From the NCBI GenBank assembly GCA_914767885.1, contig CAJZBQ010000058.1, positions 941,501-1,005,500 on the forward strand: a stretch of DNA of 64,000 nucleotides, written 5' to 3'. Made by a program: the position numbers and the translations under genes. Shown here piece after piece: positions 40,481-50,740 of this stretch. Position 1 is the first letter of the stretch; every line of letters starts with the position of its first letter. Below the pieces are notes generated by a model. It was given only the letters and a program-made list of their open reading frames with translations. It searched no databases and was not told the origin of the DNA. The DNA comes from Blepharisma stoltei (taxonomy: Eukaryota; Ciliophora; Heterotrichea; Heterotrichida; Blepharismidae).

Positions 40481-41743
40481 ATGTGAAAGCAAGGAATTTC
40501 TGAAAGCAATAATCAGCCTGAACTTATAAAACACGAGTTTTCTAATGAAATTCCTCAAAGCAGTAACCCAGATATTTTTACTTCCACAGAAGAGAAAAAC
40601 CTAGAAGCAAAAGCCCAGACAACAGGGAAAACGAAACTATCAGACAGTGTAGGTTATTCTAAAGACTTTGAGGAAGCAAAAAATGAAGAAATTCATACCA
40701 AGCCTGCACTTAGCGAAAATATTAAAGAAGGCATCACCTCAGCAAGTGAAGAAGAAATTAAACCAAAAATTGAATTGAAAGAATGATCTAATAACTCTAA
40801 AGAAGAGAAAAAAGAAGAAATTTTTGAGCTTCCACCAGTCAAAACTTTTACTGCAGGCACAAGCCAAGAAGAAATTAAGACTGAAATAGAAGTGAAAAAG
40901 GGCAAAAATCTGAGCCTAAACAGCAAAGGATATTCTAATAGCTCCAAAAAAGACACAAAGGAAACTCCTGCTAAGAAAGCTGCACAAAAAGTAGAAATAG
41001 AGACCAGCTCAGATAGCGAAGAAGAATTTACTCCAAAAAAAGGAGAAGAGTCAAGCTCAGACAGTGAAGAAGAGCCAAACCAGACAGAAAAGAAAATAAT
41101 TTGAGATATATCCTATGGTACTGGCCCAGTCACAGAAATTTTCGTAGGCAATTTGTCTTATCAAACTAAATCAAGTGATCTCGACAACTTTTTCTCTAGA
41201 TGTGGAGAAGTCTCTAGTGTTAAACTTCTCTATACCTCAGATGGAAATCCTAAAGGGATAGCAAACGTGAGCTTCACTAATATAGAATCTACAAATAAAG
41301 CCCTTGAACTAAACGGTGCAATATTTATGGGAAGAAACCTCAGAGTTTTACCATCAATTAGCAAGCCTCTAAGCTCAAGAATTGCTGAGATAAGCCCAAG
41401 CCAAGATGAGCCTGAAGAGCAAGCAGATGCTAGGCTGGGGAATGGCAAATCAACCACAATTTTTGCTAGAAATCTTTCATATGCCTCAACAATTGACTCC
41501 ATAAGAAAATTTTTTGAGATTTGTGGGGAAATCAAAGATATAAGAGTTGCATTGGATTCTGAAGGAAATCACAAAGGGTTTGCGTTTATTGAGTTTTTCA
41601 ACATAGAAGCTGCAGAAAAAGCGATTGAACTGAATGGGAGAAAATTTGATGGAAGAATAATTAGTTTGGATTTTTCGGGAAACTCAACTTCTAACTCCTT
41701 CTTGTCTAGTGAGAAACCCTTTTTAAGAAAATTAACCATCTAA
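40481..41743 (+). CDS. Nucleolin-like protein with two RRMs
   Basis: 420 residues with no IES or intron. The N-terminal ~210 residues are acidic/basic Ser-rich (TSSDSEEEFTPKKGEESSSD). Two RNA-recognition motifs follow: RRM1 has EIFVGNLSYQ and GIANVSFTN; RRM2 has TIFARNLSYA and KGFAFIEFFN. This is the nucleolin/gar2/NSR1 layout, acting in nucleolar rRNA processing. The second codon (MWKQG) and two later Trp codons are TGA; under a standard code the gene would be missed. The stop is TAA. Confidence 0.9.
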
Positions 41744-41821
41744 TTAAAGCGTAAATGCATTTTAATATGTTTTTTTAAGCATAAATATGCTTTATAAATT
41801 AAGTATTATGATAATGTCAAA

Positions 41822-41873
41822 TATAGAAATTGCCCGATGATGGCGTATTGAGCGCCATCGGGCAATTTCTATA
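41822..41873. repeat. Near-perfect hairpin
   Basis: Left arm TATAGAAATTGCCCGATGAT, then GGCG, pairs with right arm CGCCATCGGGCAATTTCTAT, then A; a 3-nt difference leaves a small bulge. It sits 80 bp after the RRM gene stop. A related sequence GTCCGATGCGCCATCATCGG occurs at 37696. Confidence 0.75.
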
Positions 41874-42234
41874 CATTAATATATATCAGATTTTATTCAA
41901 ATATTTATTGCTTAAAATCCAAAATATAATTAATCCTCTCTAGTTTAGAGCAATAAAATCTTGCTTGCTTGTCAATAGGGAGCAAGGAAATCTCTATTTA
42001 GAATTTCATCCACAGATAGTATAGAAGATACTTCAAACGAAGAAATAAGCATTAAAAAACTTTTTTATTTCTAAATATTTGTGTTTTTAATCTAAACTAA
42101 ACTATTACAAGTCTCCAAGCCTAATTATATAAGAATTACCTATTATTTATCATAACTAATATGCTTAGTCTTCTTTTACTAAAAATGATACTTATCAGAC
42201 ATTAATTTCTTTCTATAATTATACTTTTATTTTA

Positions 42235-42820
42235 ATGGAAGATTCGGAAAGTAATGTTTCCTATTCTTCTTCCTTTTGTGAAGAAAACGGAGCTTTACAG
42301 GATGGATTTTTCGAACTTTTACTATTAAATGAACTTATTGATACAGGATTACTTGATAATTCTGAATCAGAATATGAATGAAATGATAGTGATACAGAAA
42401 ATGTTGATACAGATGACAAAATATTGGAGTTTTTAAGTCGTTTAGATGGAAAAATACTAGATGAAATGGAACCTATTCAGGAAACCTTCAAATATAGGAA
42501 GACTGAGGTGATCATTGATGATAAGAAGACAATCGATAAGAAAATCCTGAACACCAGAAAAATAAAAATTAGATCAGATTCAAATTTTATCAGAAAAATA
42601 AAATTGATATCAGAATCAAACATTATCAGGAAAATAAAATTTAGATCAGATTCAAAATTTCATCAGAAATAGAAAATTCATATCAGACTCAGAAATCGAA
42701 AAAATCGCGGATTACGTGGGTTCAGAAAATTTTACTAAAATTTTATGCAAAGATGTTAGGAAAAGAAGAAAGTTAAAAAAATTTTTAATCGGGACATGGC
42801 CCTGAAATAAAGGCCTTTAA
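42235..42820 (+). CDS. Acidic-to-basic repeat protein with apparent frameshift
   Basis: Starts MEDSESNVSYSSSFCEENGA; EYEWND uses TGA. From about residue 110 there is a degenerate repeat of the form IRKIK-x-RSDSNF. At 42661 an extra C shifts the frame to a TAG at 42670-42672. Skipping this base keeps the repeat going (FIRNRKFISDSEIEKIADYV) and reaches TAA at 42818-42820 after KKFLIGTWPWNKGL. It could be an indel, a decaying gene or a +1 shift. No known domain. Confidence 0.55.
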
Positions 42821-42963
42821 GTAATAAAGATTTCTCTCTCTCTATAATTATAATTCAGCTCTCGAAATTAATAATTTAAAAAAGCTCTATAGGGCAGTTT
42901 TACAGATAAATCCTTAAATTTGTTTAGCTTATTTTTTCGAGCCCGATTAACTATATTACTTAT

Positions 42964-44131
42964 ATGGCGTCTTTTTTTAAACACCAAACAACGTTCTCTC
43001 CAAGCGCTCGTGGTAGCGTCAGATCAGCCCAGTCTGGCAGGCATTCAAAAACGCTACAGTCTGCTCCTTCTTATACAGGCTCTGCTTTTTCTCGTATTTT
43101 TAGTGATAAAAATATAACAACGAATATCTTGCCGACCTTTTTGGTTTCAGAACAAACAAAGAAAGGGATTACTGAAGAAGATCTTCAAAGGTTAAACCTT
43201 ATGAATTCTTTATATTCCAATCCTCAAGAATCCTTATCAAGAACCCAAGTAATTTTCAGCTCTCGGGAATCCTTAGGAAAATATCAGCCAGATGATGCCA
43301 AGCCATCTGAGCCAGCACCAAGACCAAGCTTGCCTAACGAAAACCGACTAAGCTTGCCTAGTGAAAGCCGACTAAAAATCAGCACAGAAAAAATAGAAGA
43401 GGTCAAAAAGATTGAAAAAATTACCCGAGATATTTTTAATCCTACCCTAAAACCTAGCGAAGTGTTGCTATCTATAAGAAAACGAGACCTAAAAAGAGAA
43501 GATTTGGTGAAACTAAGGGAGGGGGTTGACTTACCAGAGTGCATTATTGACTGCTACTTGTCTATTCTTAAACATACCAACAGCTTAAGAATAAGGTATA
43601 CGCCTGGAGCCTCAAAAGTCCTTATTGCGAGCTCGAGCTTTAGTTCAATGATTTTTTTAAAAGGCAAAGAAATAGCTCAGCCAAAATCAAATATGATTTT
43701 TCTTATAAAAAAATCAAAAAATTTTGTAAATTAAATTAATTTTTATTCATAAAAAGAGGTATATATTCAAATACGATTTTTTAGTTTTTCCTCTAAATGT
43801 AGGATATTGGACTTTATTAGTAGTAGATATGAAAAGGATGATTGTAAAATATTACGACCCAATTAAAGAGCACAGAACTATTTCTATTGTAATGGCTAGA
43901 CTTTCAAAATTCATTCAAAAAGCGACTCCGAGAGAAGAGCAAAGAGTTACTACGAATTTTCAATTTATTTCAATGCCTCTGCAAGGGACAAGTATGATGG
44001 ATAGTGGAGTGTTTATTTGTAATGAAGCAGAAAATCTAGCTTGTGGGAAGCAAAACAGAATAAATAAAGAGTCAGTCGATAACTATAAAAAGGATATGCT
44101 GGCCGCACTGGTTAAAGCATCAAGTATATAA
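42964..44131 (+). CDS. Ulp1-like pseudo-peptidase, paralogue 1
   Basis: About 365 residues. The N-terminal ~200 are disordered, with a short conserved helix KKGITEEDLQRLNLMNSLYS shared with paralogue 2. The C-terminal domain has the C48 (Ulp1/SENP) fold signature: LPECIIDCYLSILKHTNSLR, VGYWTLLVVDM, VKYYDPIKEH and DSGVFICNEAENLACG. The catalytic His (HW in the family) is Tyr and the catalytic Cys (DCG) is Ser, so it should be inactive and may bind SUMO-like proteins or act structurally. One IES lies at 43692-43761. The stop is TAA. Confidence 0.8.
43692..43761. other. IES, 70 bp
   Basis: TA at 43692-43693 and 43762-43763. Excision gives AQPKSN-IFKYDFLVFP, which aligns without gaps to paralogue 2 (SQPEPKIFKHDFLIFP). 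Confidence 0.85.
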
Positions 44132-44381
44132 TGGGTGTAAATAGGTCGTTGTACCTATAAAAATGCAAATAATAAACTAATAAATGTTTTATTTATACGA
44201 TTTAATCTAAGATTTCTTTTCATTCGTAGAATTTTTTCTTGCAAAAAATATCTATAGATAAGTATTTTTTAATTAAATGAGAAATTATTTAATATCACCA
44301 TAAAAGATTATAATAATCTAATTCGAATTATCCAGTAAAAATATATATTAAATTTCCATTAAAGATATCAATAAATAATTC

Positions 44382-46257
44382 ATGGAAGGAAAATTTCATG
44401 AAGGGCAATTAGTGTGGGCAAAAGTTGAAAATCATCTATGGTGGCCAGCAATTGTATGAATTATTTAAGGTTGATAGTGTGGAAGAAAACAATGTTTCTG
44501 AGTTTGATGAAGAGCCAGATTTTCAAGGCGTCATCACAGTCAATTTAATTGGAGAGAACACATAGTAAGTTTTACATAGTGCTCATTTAAATTCCAAAAA
44601 AATAGTAGACTATCAAGAAGCTTATCAAACGCATTCTAACGTAGAAGATGAGGTAAAAATTACTTAGAAACTTAAAAACTGTATCACAATCGCAAACAAG
44701 CTTTTAGCTAAGGAGCTCGATATTACAAATCTTGAAGAAATCAACACAAATTTAATAGCATTTCTTCATAAAAATCACCCTCCAAAAGAAGAGCACATAG
44801 AGCCCAGAAGTCTTGACACTTCAGACGAAGAACTCAAACGAATAGTCAAAGAAATCAACAAGCACCTAGACTCAAAAATCGCGCTAAATGAGCGTTCAAC
44901 AGATCTCAGCGGCTTATGTAGCAGCTCTGACACCACCAGATACAAGCTTGAAGAGCTCTTGCGGCTCCTCGCTACCTTTATCGACCATGAAGACTCCAGC
45001 ACTCACTATCTCCCAGTCCAAGAGCTCTGTGACAACCTTTCCTTTATCGTCCAAATAATCCCAGACTCCTCTATTCTCGAGGGCTCCAAAATCTTAAAAA
45101 CTCTTAAAACCTTTAAAAACAAAGAAAAAGAAAGCTCTAGCAGCCTTTTGAAATTTCTCTCACACATCTGTCACAAACTTTATTTATTTTGGAAAAAAAG
45201 CTTGATTAATGCAAGCATAAAAAATTTGGTGACTTCTAATAAGCAGCAAATAAAAAAAGACGAAAGCTGGGGGTCAAGAAGCTTTGTGGCGCAGACAATT
45301 CCTGAGCCCAAAAAAGGACTTACTGAAGAAGATTTAAGGAAGTTCAACATGATGAACTCTTTAAATACAAATAATCAGGAAACTATGTGGAGGTATAAAT
45401 CAGGGCTAGCTACGACTCCAATACAAAGTAATATTAGCCCAAGAGCAGAAAAGAGGCAAAAAACTGCATCATATGCAGATTCACAGAGGCCAAGTATTAC
45501 TAGTGATAATCTTATTACAAGAAATTCAAGCCCACCAGGAGAAACAAGAGCAAGCCTTGAACAAAGTCTAGTAAATAGACTTGTGGATATGTCTCCAGAA
45601 GAAAATAAAAGACTTGACACAGAAACTGATACTGCCTCACAGATAGGGGACGTTTTGTTAGCAATACGTAAAAGAGAACTAAAGCGAGAAGACTTAGCAA
45701 GGCTTAGAGAAGGAGTAGAACTGCCTGAAAGTCTTGTGGACTGTTATTTATCAATACTTAAACACACAAATAGCTTAAGAATTAGATACACCCCAGGCAC
45801 ACCTAGAGTAATGATAGCAAGCTCAAGCGTAAGTAAAATGATTTTTATTAAAGGAAAAGAAATTTCTCAGCCTGAGCCAAAAATATTTAAACACGATTTT
45901 TTAATTTTCCCGATTAATGTGGGGTATTGGACTTTATTGATAGTTGATTTGAAGCGCATCGTAGTTAGGTATTGTGATCCTATGAAGGAGCATAAATCTA
46001 TATCAATGCTTATAGGAAAATTGGCGAGATTTATACAAAAAGCTGCACCTAGAGATATTCCTAAGCTAAATACAAATTATCAGTTTGTCACTACTCCAGT
46101 GCCTGACATAAATAGAGGTGATACTGGTATTTACATATGCAATGAGGTAGAAAATTTAGCTTGTGGGAAACAAAATATAATTAACAGAGAAACTGGAGAT
46201 GTCTATAGAAAAAGTATGCTGCTGTCACTAGTAAAAGCTTCAGGTGCAGGTGTATAA
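44382..46257 (+). CDS. PWWP + TFIIS-N-like + Ulp1-like pseudo-peptidase
   Basis: Three short introns (44454-44469, 16 nt; 44565-44579 and 44653-44667, 15 nt each) split the N-terminus. The PWWP domain reads GQLVWAKVENHLWWPAIV, a methyl-lysine/DNA reader. A helical TFIIS N-domain-like segment follows (VQELCDNLSFIVQIIPDSSI, then LKTLKTFKN). The C-terminal Ulp1-like domain carries LPESLVDCYLSILKHTNSLR, VGYWTLLIVDL and DTGIYICNEVENLACG, so His is Tyr and Cys is Thr. Chromatin association is likely from the PWWP; the partner is unknown. The stop is TAA. Confidence 0.85.
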
Positions 46258-46353
46258 GCAGAAAAGCTATTTAATTAAGGTATTTTATTGATGGAGCCTA
46301 GAAAATAATTTTTTGATATTATAGATTTTATATACACTAATAAATATTAATAA

Positions 46354-48647
46354 ATGGAGGGAAAATTTGAGAAAGGACAGTTGGTTTGGGCAAAGATTAA
46401 AACTTATCCATGGTGGCCAGCAATTGTATTATTAACTTAGATTGATAAAATTGAAAAAGTAAATGCTGCAGAGCCTGATGAAGAGCCAGAATACCAAGAA
46501 GAAATCACTGTAAAGTTTATAGGAGAAAATACGCAGTAAGCTTAAATTAGTGCTACTCTTTGCTCTGAAGATATTAATGACTATCAAGAGACTTATAATG
46601 AGCATTGCATTGTTAAGCAAAAAGTATTGGCTATTTAGAAACTAAAAAATTGCATTTTAATAGCAGACAAAATTGCTTCGAAAGAAATTGACTATTCTAA
46701 GCTTCCTGAAATTAATACCAATTTGGGGGCTTTTATTGAAAAAATCATGAACAAGCAAGAAAAGAGTAGATCATCGTCGTCTGAGACAGAGTCTGATGAA
46801 GAACCAAAGCCAAAAAAGAACCAAAAAGTAGAGGATCCAGAAGATAATGGAGGTAAAAAGCTGAAAGAAATAAATAAGCAGATAAAGGAAAATTCTATGA
46901 ATTTGCCTTAATGTGATAAAAAATTAGGAATAATGATATTCTTATTAAATGACTTAAAATTTTAATATAAAATGATCAGGGCCTTATTCCTATAGAATTT
47001 AGAATAATTTCAAAATAAATAGCATGCATCTCTTTTTAATTGTTAATATTATATAAAAATCCATTTATTGATAAAAATAGCATAGATATAAAAATGACAC
47101 AAAGCGATAAAAATAATGAGCACGGCAGAAAAAGAGAGATCGAAAATATCAATGCAAAACTTAGCGAATTATCTAGTGGATTATCAACATATTTAAATAG
47201 CGAAGAAAATAAAGAAGAAGCAAAAGAGCCGATTTGCCCTATTGATGATTTGTGTGACCATTTAGCTTATTTAATTTAGGACAGTATGTATTGAAATGGC
47301 ATGGCGGATCGGCTCATCTTCTTAATTCCTGCAGCTATCTTCTCACGGGGTACGCGGCGACCTTGAGGAATGGAGGATAGCGCTTAGGAAAGTGTAAAAG
47401 GCTAGGTTTACCTGGCTTGTGAAGAGCAACGTCGATTAACCAATGCTTGCTTTACTTCAATGCCGAGTTTTTGCCTAAGTGGGAGATGGATCTGGAAGTT
47501 GGAAAGGGTTTCCCAGCAAAGTCAGTTTTGGTAAATCCTGATTATTCCCCAACATAAAGTCAGGGACTACAGATTTTATCTTCGCCGAGAGTCGACCAGA
47601 AAATTCAACCCTTTTGAATTTTTAATGGCCTACAATCCTGCTGATGTACGGCACGGCGACGCGACTCACCCAACTACCTGGTAGCGAGTGCACACCCTTG
47701 TCCGGCAGGAGTCACCTTCGCGACGTCGTGAAACGCAAGCTGGTGAGCAGGTGGGGAAGCGTTACGGGTGGAGATAGTCCTTGTAGAATTCAGCTAGCTT
47801 TTCGATAAGTCTTAATAGCATAGCATAACATTTAATTCAGAACAACCCTGAAAATACTGTTTTAGAATCCTCTAAAATACTAAAAACTTTAAAGTTGTTT
47901 AGAGCAAAATATACAGAAAATTCCAATCAAAATCTAAGAATTTTGTCTGAAATTTGTTATAAATTGTATCTGTTTTGGAAAAAGTGTATAATTAATGAAA
48001 AAATTAAAAATTCAGTCAGCCCTCCAGCTCCTCCCACTCCAAAGCCAGCTCGAAAACCAAAATCAGATACCAAGCCAAAAGAAACCCCTAAAAACTCTGC
48101 AGCAAAACCTGCTGTAAAACCGCCATCGAAATCCGCCAAAAAGCCCTCAAAACCAGTTGAAAAAGAAGAAACCAAAGAACCCCAAAAACCATCTCCAGAA
48201 GATACGACTGATTGACCACTAGCTCACTCCTTGATTAGCGAATAAATTTTTGGCTCGCTATTTTTCTAATTTTATATTAAATAAAAACAATTTTCAGAAT
48301 TTATTTGTACATATTTATATAATGTGTGCTTTCGGGGGGCTAGGTTCTAAATTTTAAATATATTTTGCTTGAGATTCATTATTTTAATTAATTTAAAATC
48401 CAAAAAGATATTGCCGATAATTTAAAAGGGAGTAAGAAAAAAAGTCTGCAGAAAACTCGCCAAAATAATCACAGAAAGGGGACTCCTCAAGGCTCAATCT
48501 CAAGACTATGCTTTAGACCTCGAAAAAAAATTACGAGAGAAAGACCCTCAAATGAAAACTAAGTATAAAGAAGCTTTTATCAATTTGCGTGCAAAATTAT
48601 CAAGCCCAGACAAAGAGATCGAAAAAATAATTTCAGAGTTTCAATAA
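46354..48647 (+). CDS. PWWP + TFIIS N-domain + TFIIS central-domain protein
   Basis: Third PWWP paralogue: GQLVWAKIKTYPWWPAI, with 15-nt introns at 46426-46440, 46536-46550 and 46624-46638 in the same positions as paralogue 2. After an IES (46896-47086) and a retroposon (47284-47830) the TFIIS-N-like bundle reads DDLCDHLAYLIQNNPENTVL then SSKILKTLKLF. A Pro/Lys-rich linker (PTPKPARKPKSDTKPKETP) precedes, after a MITE at 48220, KKVCRKLAKIITERGLL and LEKKLREKDPQMKTKYKEAF, then INLRAKLSSPDKEI, resembling the TFIIS central domain. This suggests contact with transcribing RNA polymerase on marked chromatin. It lacks the Ulp1-like domain. The stop is TAA. Confidence 0.72.
46896..47086. other. IES, 191 bp (tentative)
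   Basis: TA at 46896-46897 and 47087-47088. Excision gives KQIKENS-IKMTQSDKN, linking the PWWP exon to the TFIIS-N exon in frame. An alternative is two separate genes. Confidence 0.55.
47284..47830 (+). mobile_element. SINE-like retroposon, ~547 bp
   Basis: Imperfect target duplication TTTAATTTAGGACA against TTTAATTCAGAACA (47831-47844). The body matches the copy at 24014 (AACTACCTGGTAGCGAGTGC, CCGGCAGGAGTCACC). The tail is TAATAGCATAGCATAACA. A shared TTTAATT lets a TA join give CDHLAYLI-QNNPENTV. Confidence 0.82.
48220..48432. mobile_element. MITE-type IES, 213 bp
   Basis: TA at 48220-48221 and 48433-48434. The left end is GCTCACTCCTTGATTAGCGA, the right end AAAAGGGAG. Excision gives TTDWPL-RKKVCRKLAK, the Trp being TGA. 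Confidence 0.75.
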
Positions 48648-48970
48648 GAAAATTAATATTTTTTATCATTAATTGCATAAATGATTATACTGTGGGTGCT
48701 CTTTTGCACTTATCTTGCACCTGTTAACAATTTTCCATTCTGCTAGCTCAGAATAAAGAACTCTTAAAGAAGAAGAAAATTATTTTTATCCCTAACTAAT
48801 TCTTTGAAATAATAATATATTCATATTTCAGTAATAATAATAAACGCTTTTTAGCAGTCGGATGATCCAGTGACCATCTTTGTTCACTTAGCCTCTCCTA
48901 TTGGATTTTCCGTTATCTTTAAAAAAGTAAGCCATTAAAAAGGCGCGCTAAAAGCGCGCCAATGCTATAT

Positions 48971-50606
48971 TTATTTTCTAGCGTGGTCTGCTAAAATAGA
49001 GCCGACACAGCATGCAAAGGACCTCAAGTAATCAATTCTAAGGTTTTCATTGCAGCTATGAGCACCGCTATCAGTACCTAAAATCCCAGTAACTAATAGC
49101 TCGGTGCTCGGGAAAATTTCAGCAAGCATACCCATTAAATGGATGCTTCCTCCAACACCAAAATAAAGAGCATCTTTTCCAAAATATTCTTGAGAGGCTC
49201 TTTGAATGGATTCTGAAAGCCAAGGGGACAAAGGCTGAAGCCTCCATCCTTCATTAGGCTTTGCAGTTTTTATTTCTATATGAGCACCATATGGAGGGTC
49301 TCTAGTAAGCTCATGGATAACTCTTTCTTGTGCTGCTGGGCCATTAATTCCTGGAGGAAGTCTGATTGAAAGCCTTACAGAGGTATAAGGTCTTATTATG
49401 CTTCATTTATTATAATATAAAACAATAATTTTAAAAAATGGCCTAATTTTTGTAAAAAAATAAGGGTAAATTTTTTATCAATATTATGTAAAATATACAA
49501 ATAAAGCATAAATTTCCAGCATTTTGAATTGTTGGAAATCCTTCAGCCCCAACCACACACAATGTAGGTTTCCAAGTCTGATTAACCGTCTGCATGACTT
49601 TATCCTCAGTCACTGGCTTCCCACCTGACACCCATGACACAGATTTTACTTCATCAATAATAGAAGCTGTAGCTGCTGCTTGTGCATAAATTTCTGGAGG
49701 AATCTGCGTATGAAGTTCTGGCAGCAAAATTTCTCCGGATTTTGAGTCTTCAATTCTGTCAAGCAGTTGACGTAAAATTCTAAAAGAATCTGGGATTACT
49801 CCTGAGCCTCCTGAGTGAACACCTTCATTGATCAGCCTTACAGTGACGTCAATTTTCAATACACCTCTAAGGCTATTTGTGATCCAAAAATGCTCATAAT
49901 CTCCTATCCCTATTTATTTTTAATAAAAACCTAGAAAAAATTAATGAAAAATGCATTATCATAATTAATAACTGAATATAATAAGGTATATTCCAGAATC
50001 CAAGCAAAAAGTGACTTCAGGCTCCCCAATTCTGTCTTTAAGTTTATTTAAATAATACTTTAAATTGATGCTGCCGCTTTCTTCTTCATTTTCTCCAATA
50101 ATCACAATTCTTCCATGTGGGATTTCTAAGGTCTGCAATGTTTTCACCAATAATGCTGCTGTAGGCATAGAGTAACCATCATCGCCTCCACCTCTTCCAT
50201 ATAGTTTTCCATTAATAATAGCTGGCTCTGTATTATTGGCTCCTTCAATCCAGCCTGTGAAATGTGGCTGCTTGTCAATATGCCCATAAATCAATACTGT
50301 TCCAAGGCCAGGCTGGGTGGCTTGGACTTCGCCAAATAGAATTGGAGCTTTTCCAGGCTCTCTGATGATTTCTTTAGTGAAATTTCTGATGTTTAAAGAG
50401 TCCATATACCCAGTAATCACTGAAATGGCTTGCTCCATCCTTCCATTGGTTTCCCATTCACTATCATATAAAGGTGAAAGATTAGGAACTCTGATAAAGT
50501 CCATAAGTGTCGGAATGACACCTTCATCAATCCCTTTAAAAATCAGATTCCTCAAGTTCTGAGCCATTTTATAAAAGCTTGGCTGTAAAAGTTTAGCTTT
50601 AAACAC
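48971..50606 (-). CDS. M20 metallopeptidase, CNDP2-like dipeptidase
   Basis: Cytosolic non-specific dipeptidase type, two-zinc exopeptidase. Metal ligands: VLIYGHIDKQP, GRGGGDDGYSMP, IGENEEESGS, CLDSG and, near the end, GTDSGAHSCNENLRID. The lid region contains NEGVHSGGSGVIPDSFRILR. Two IESs (49897-49986 and 49394-49508) are removed to give LDSGI-YEHFWITNSLRG and QNAGNL-RPYTSVRLSIRL, both matching the family. The start may be 50606 or the inner ATG at 50567 (MAQNLRNL), which fits usual CNDP2 length better. The stop is TAA. Confidence 0.93.
49394..49508. other. IES, 115 bp
   Basis: TA at 49394-49395 and 49509-49510. Restores the conserved NAGNL-RPYTS of the peptidase. Confidence 0.88.
49897..49986. 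other. IES, 90 bp
   Basis: TA at 49897-49898 and 49987-49988. Gives LDSGI-YEHFW. Confidence 0.85.
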
Positions 50607-50740
50607 GAATAAATTTCAACAGGAATGCCTTAATTTTAATAAGGAATAGAAATATTCATTTTATTATAGCAAAAAATTAATTTGATTAAAAATCATTTTT
50701 ATTATTGTAGAAATAGGAATGCTGGATTTTAATATAAAAT

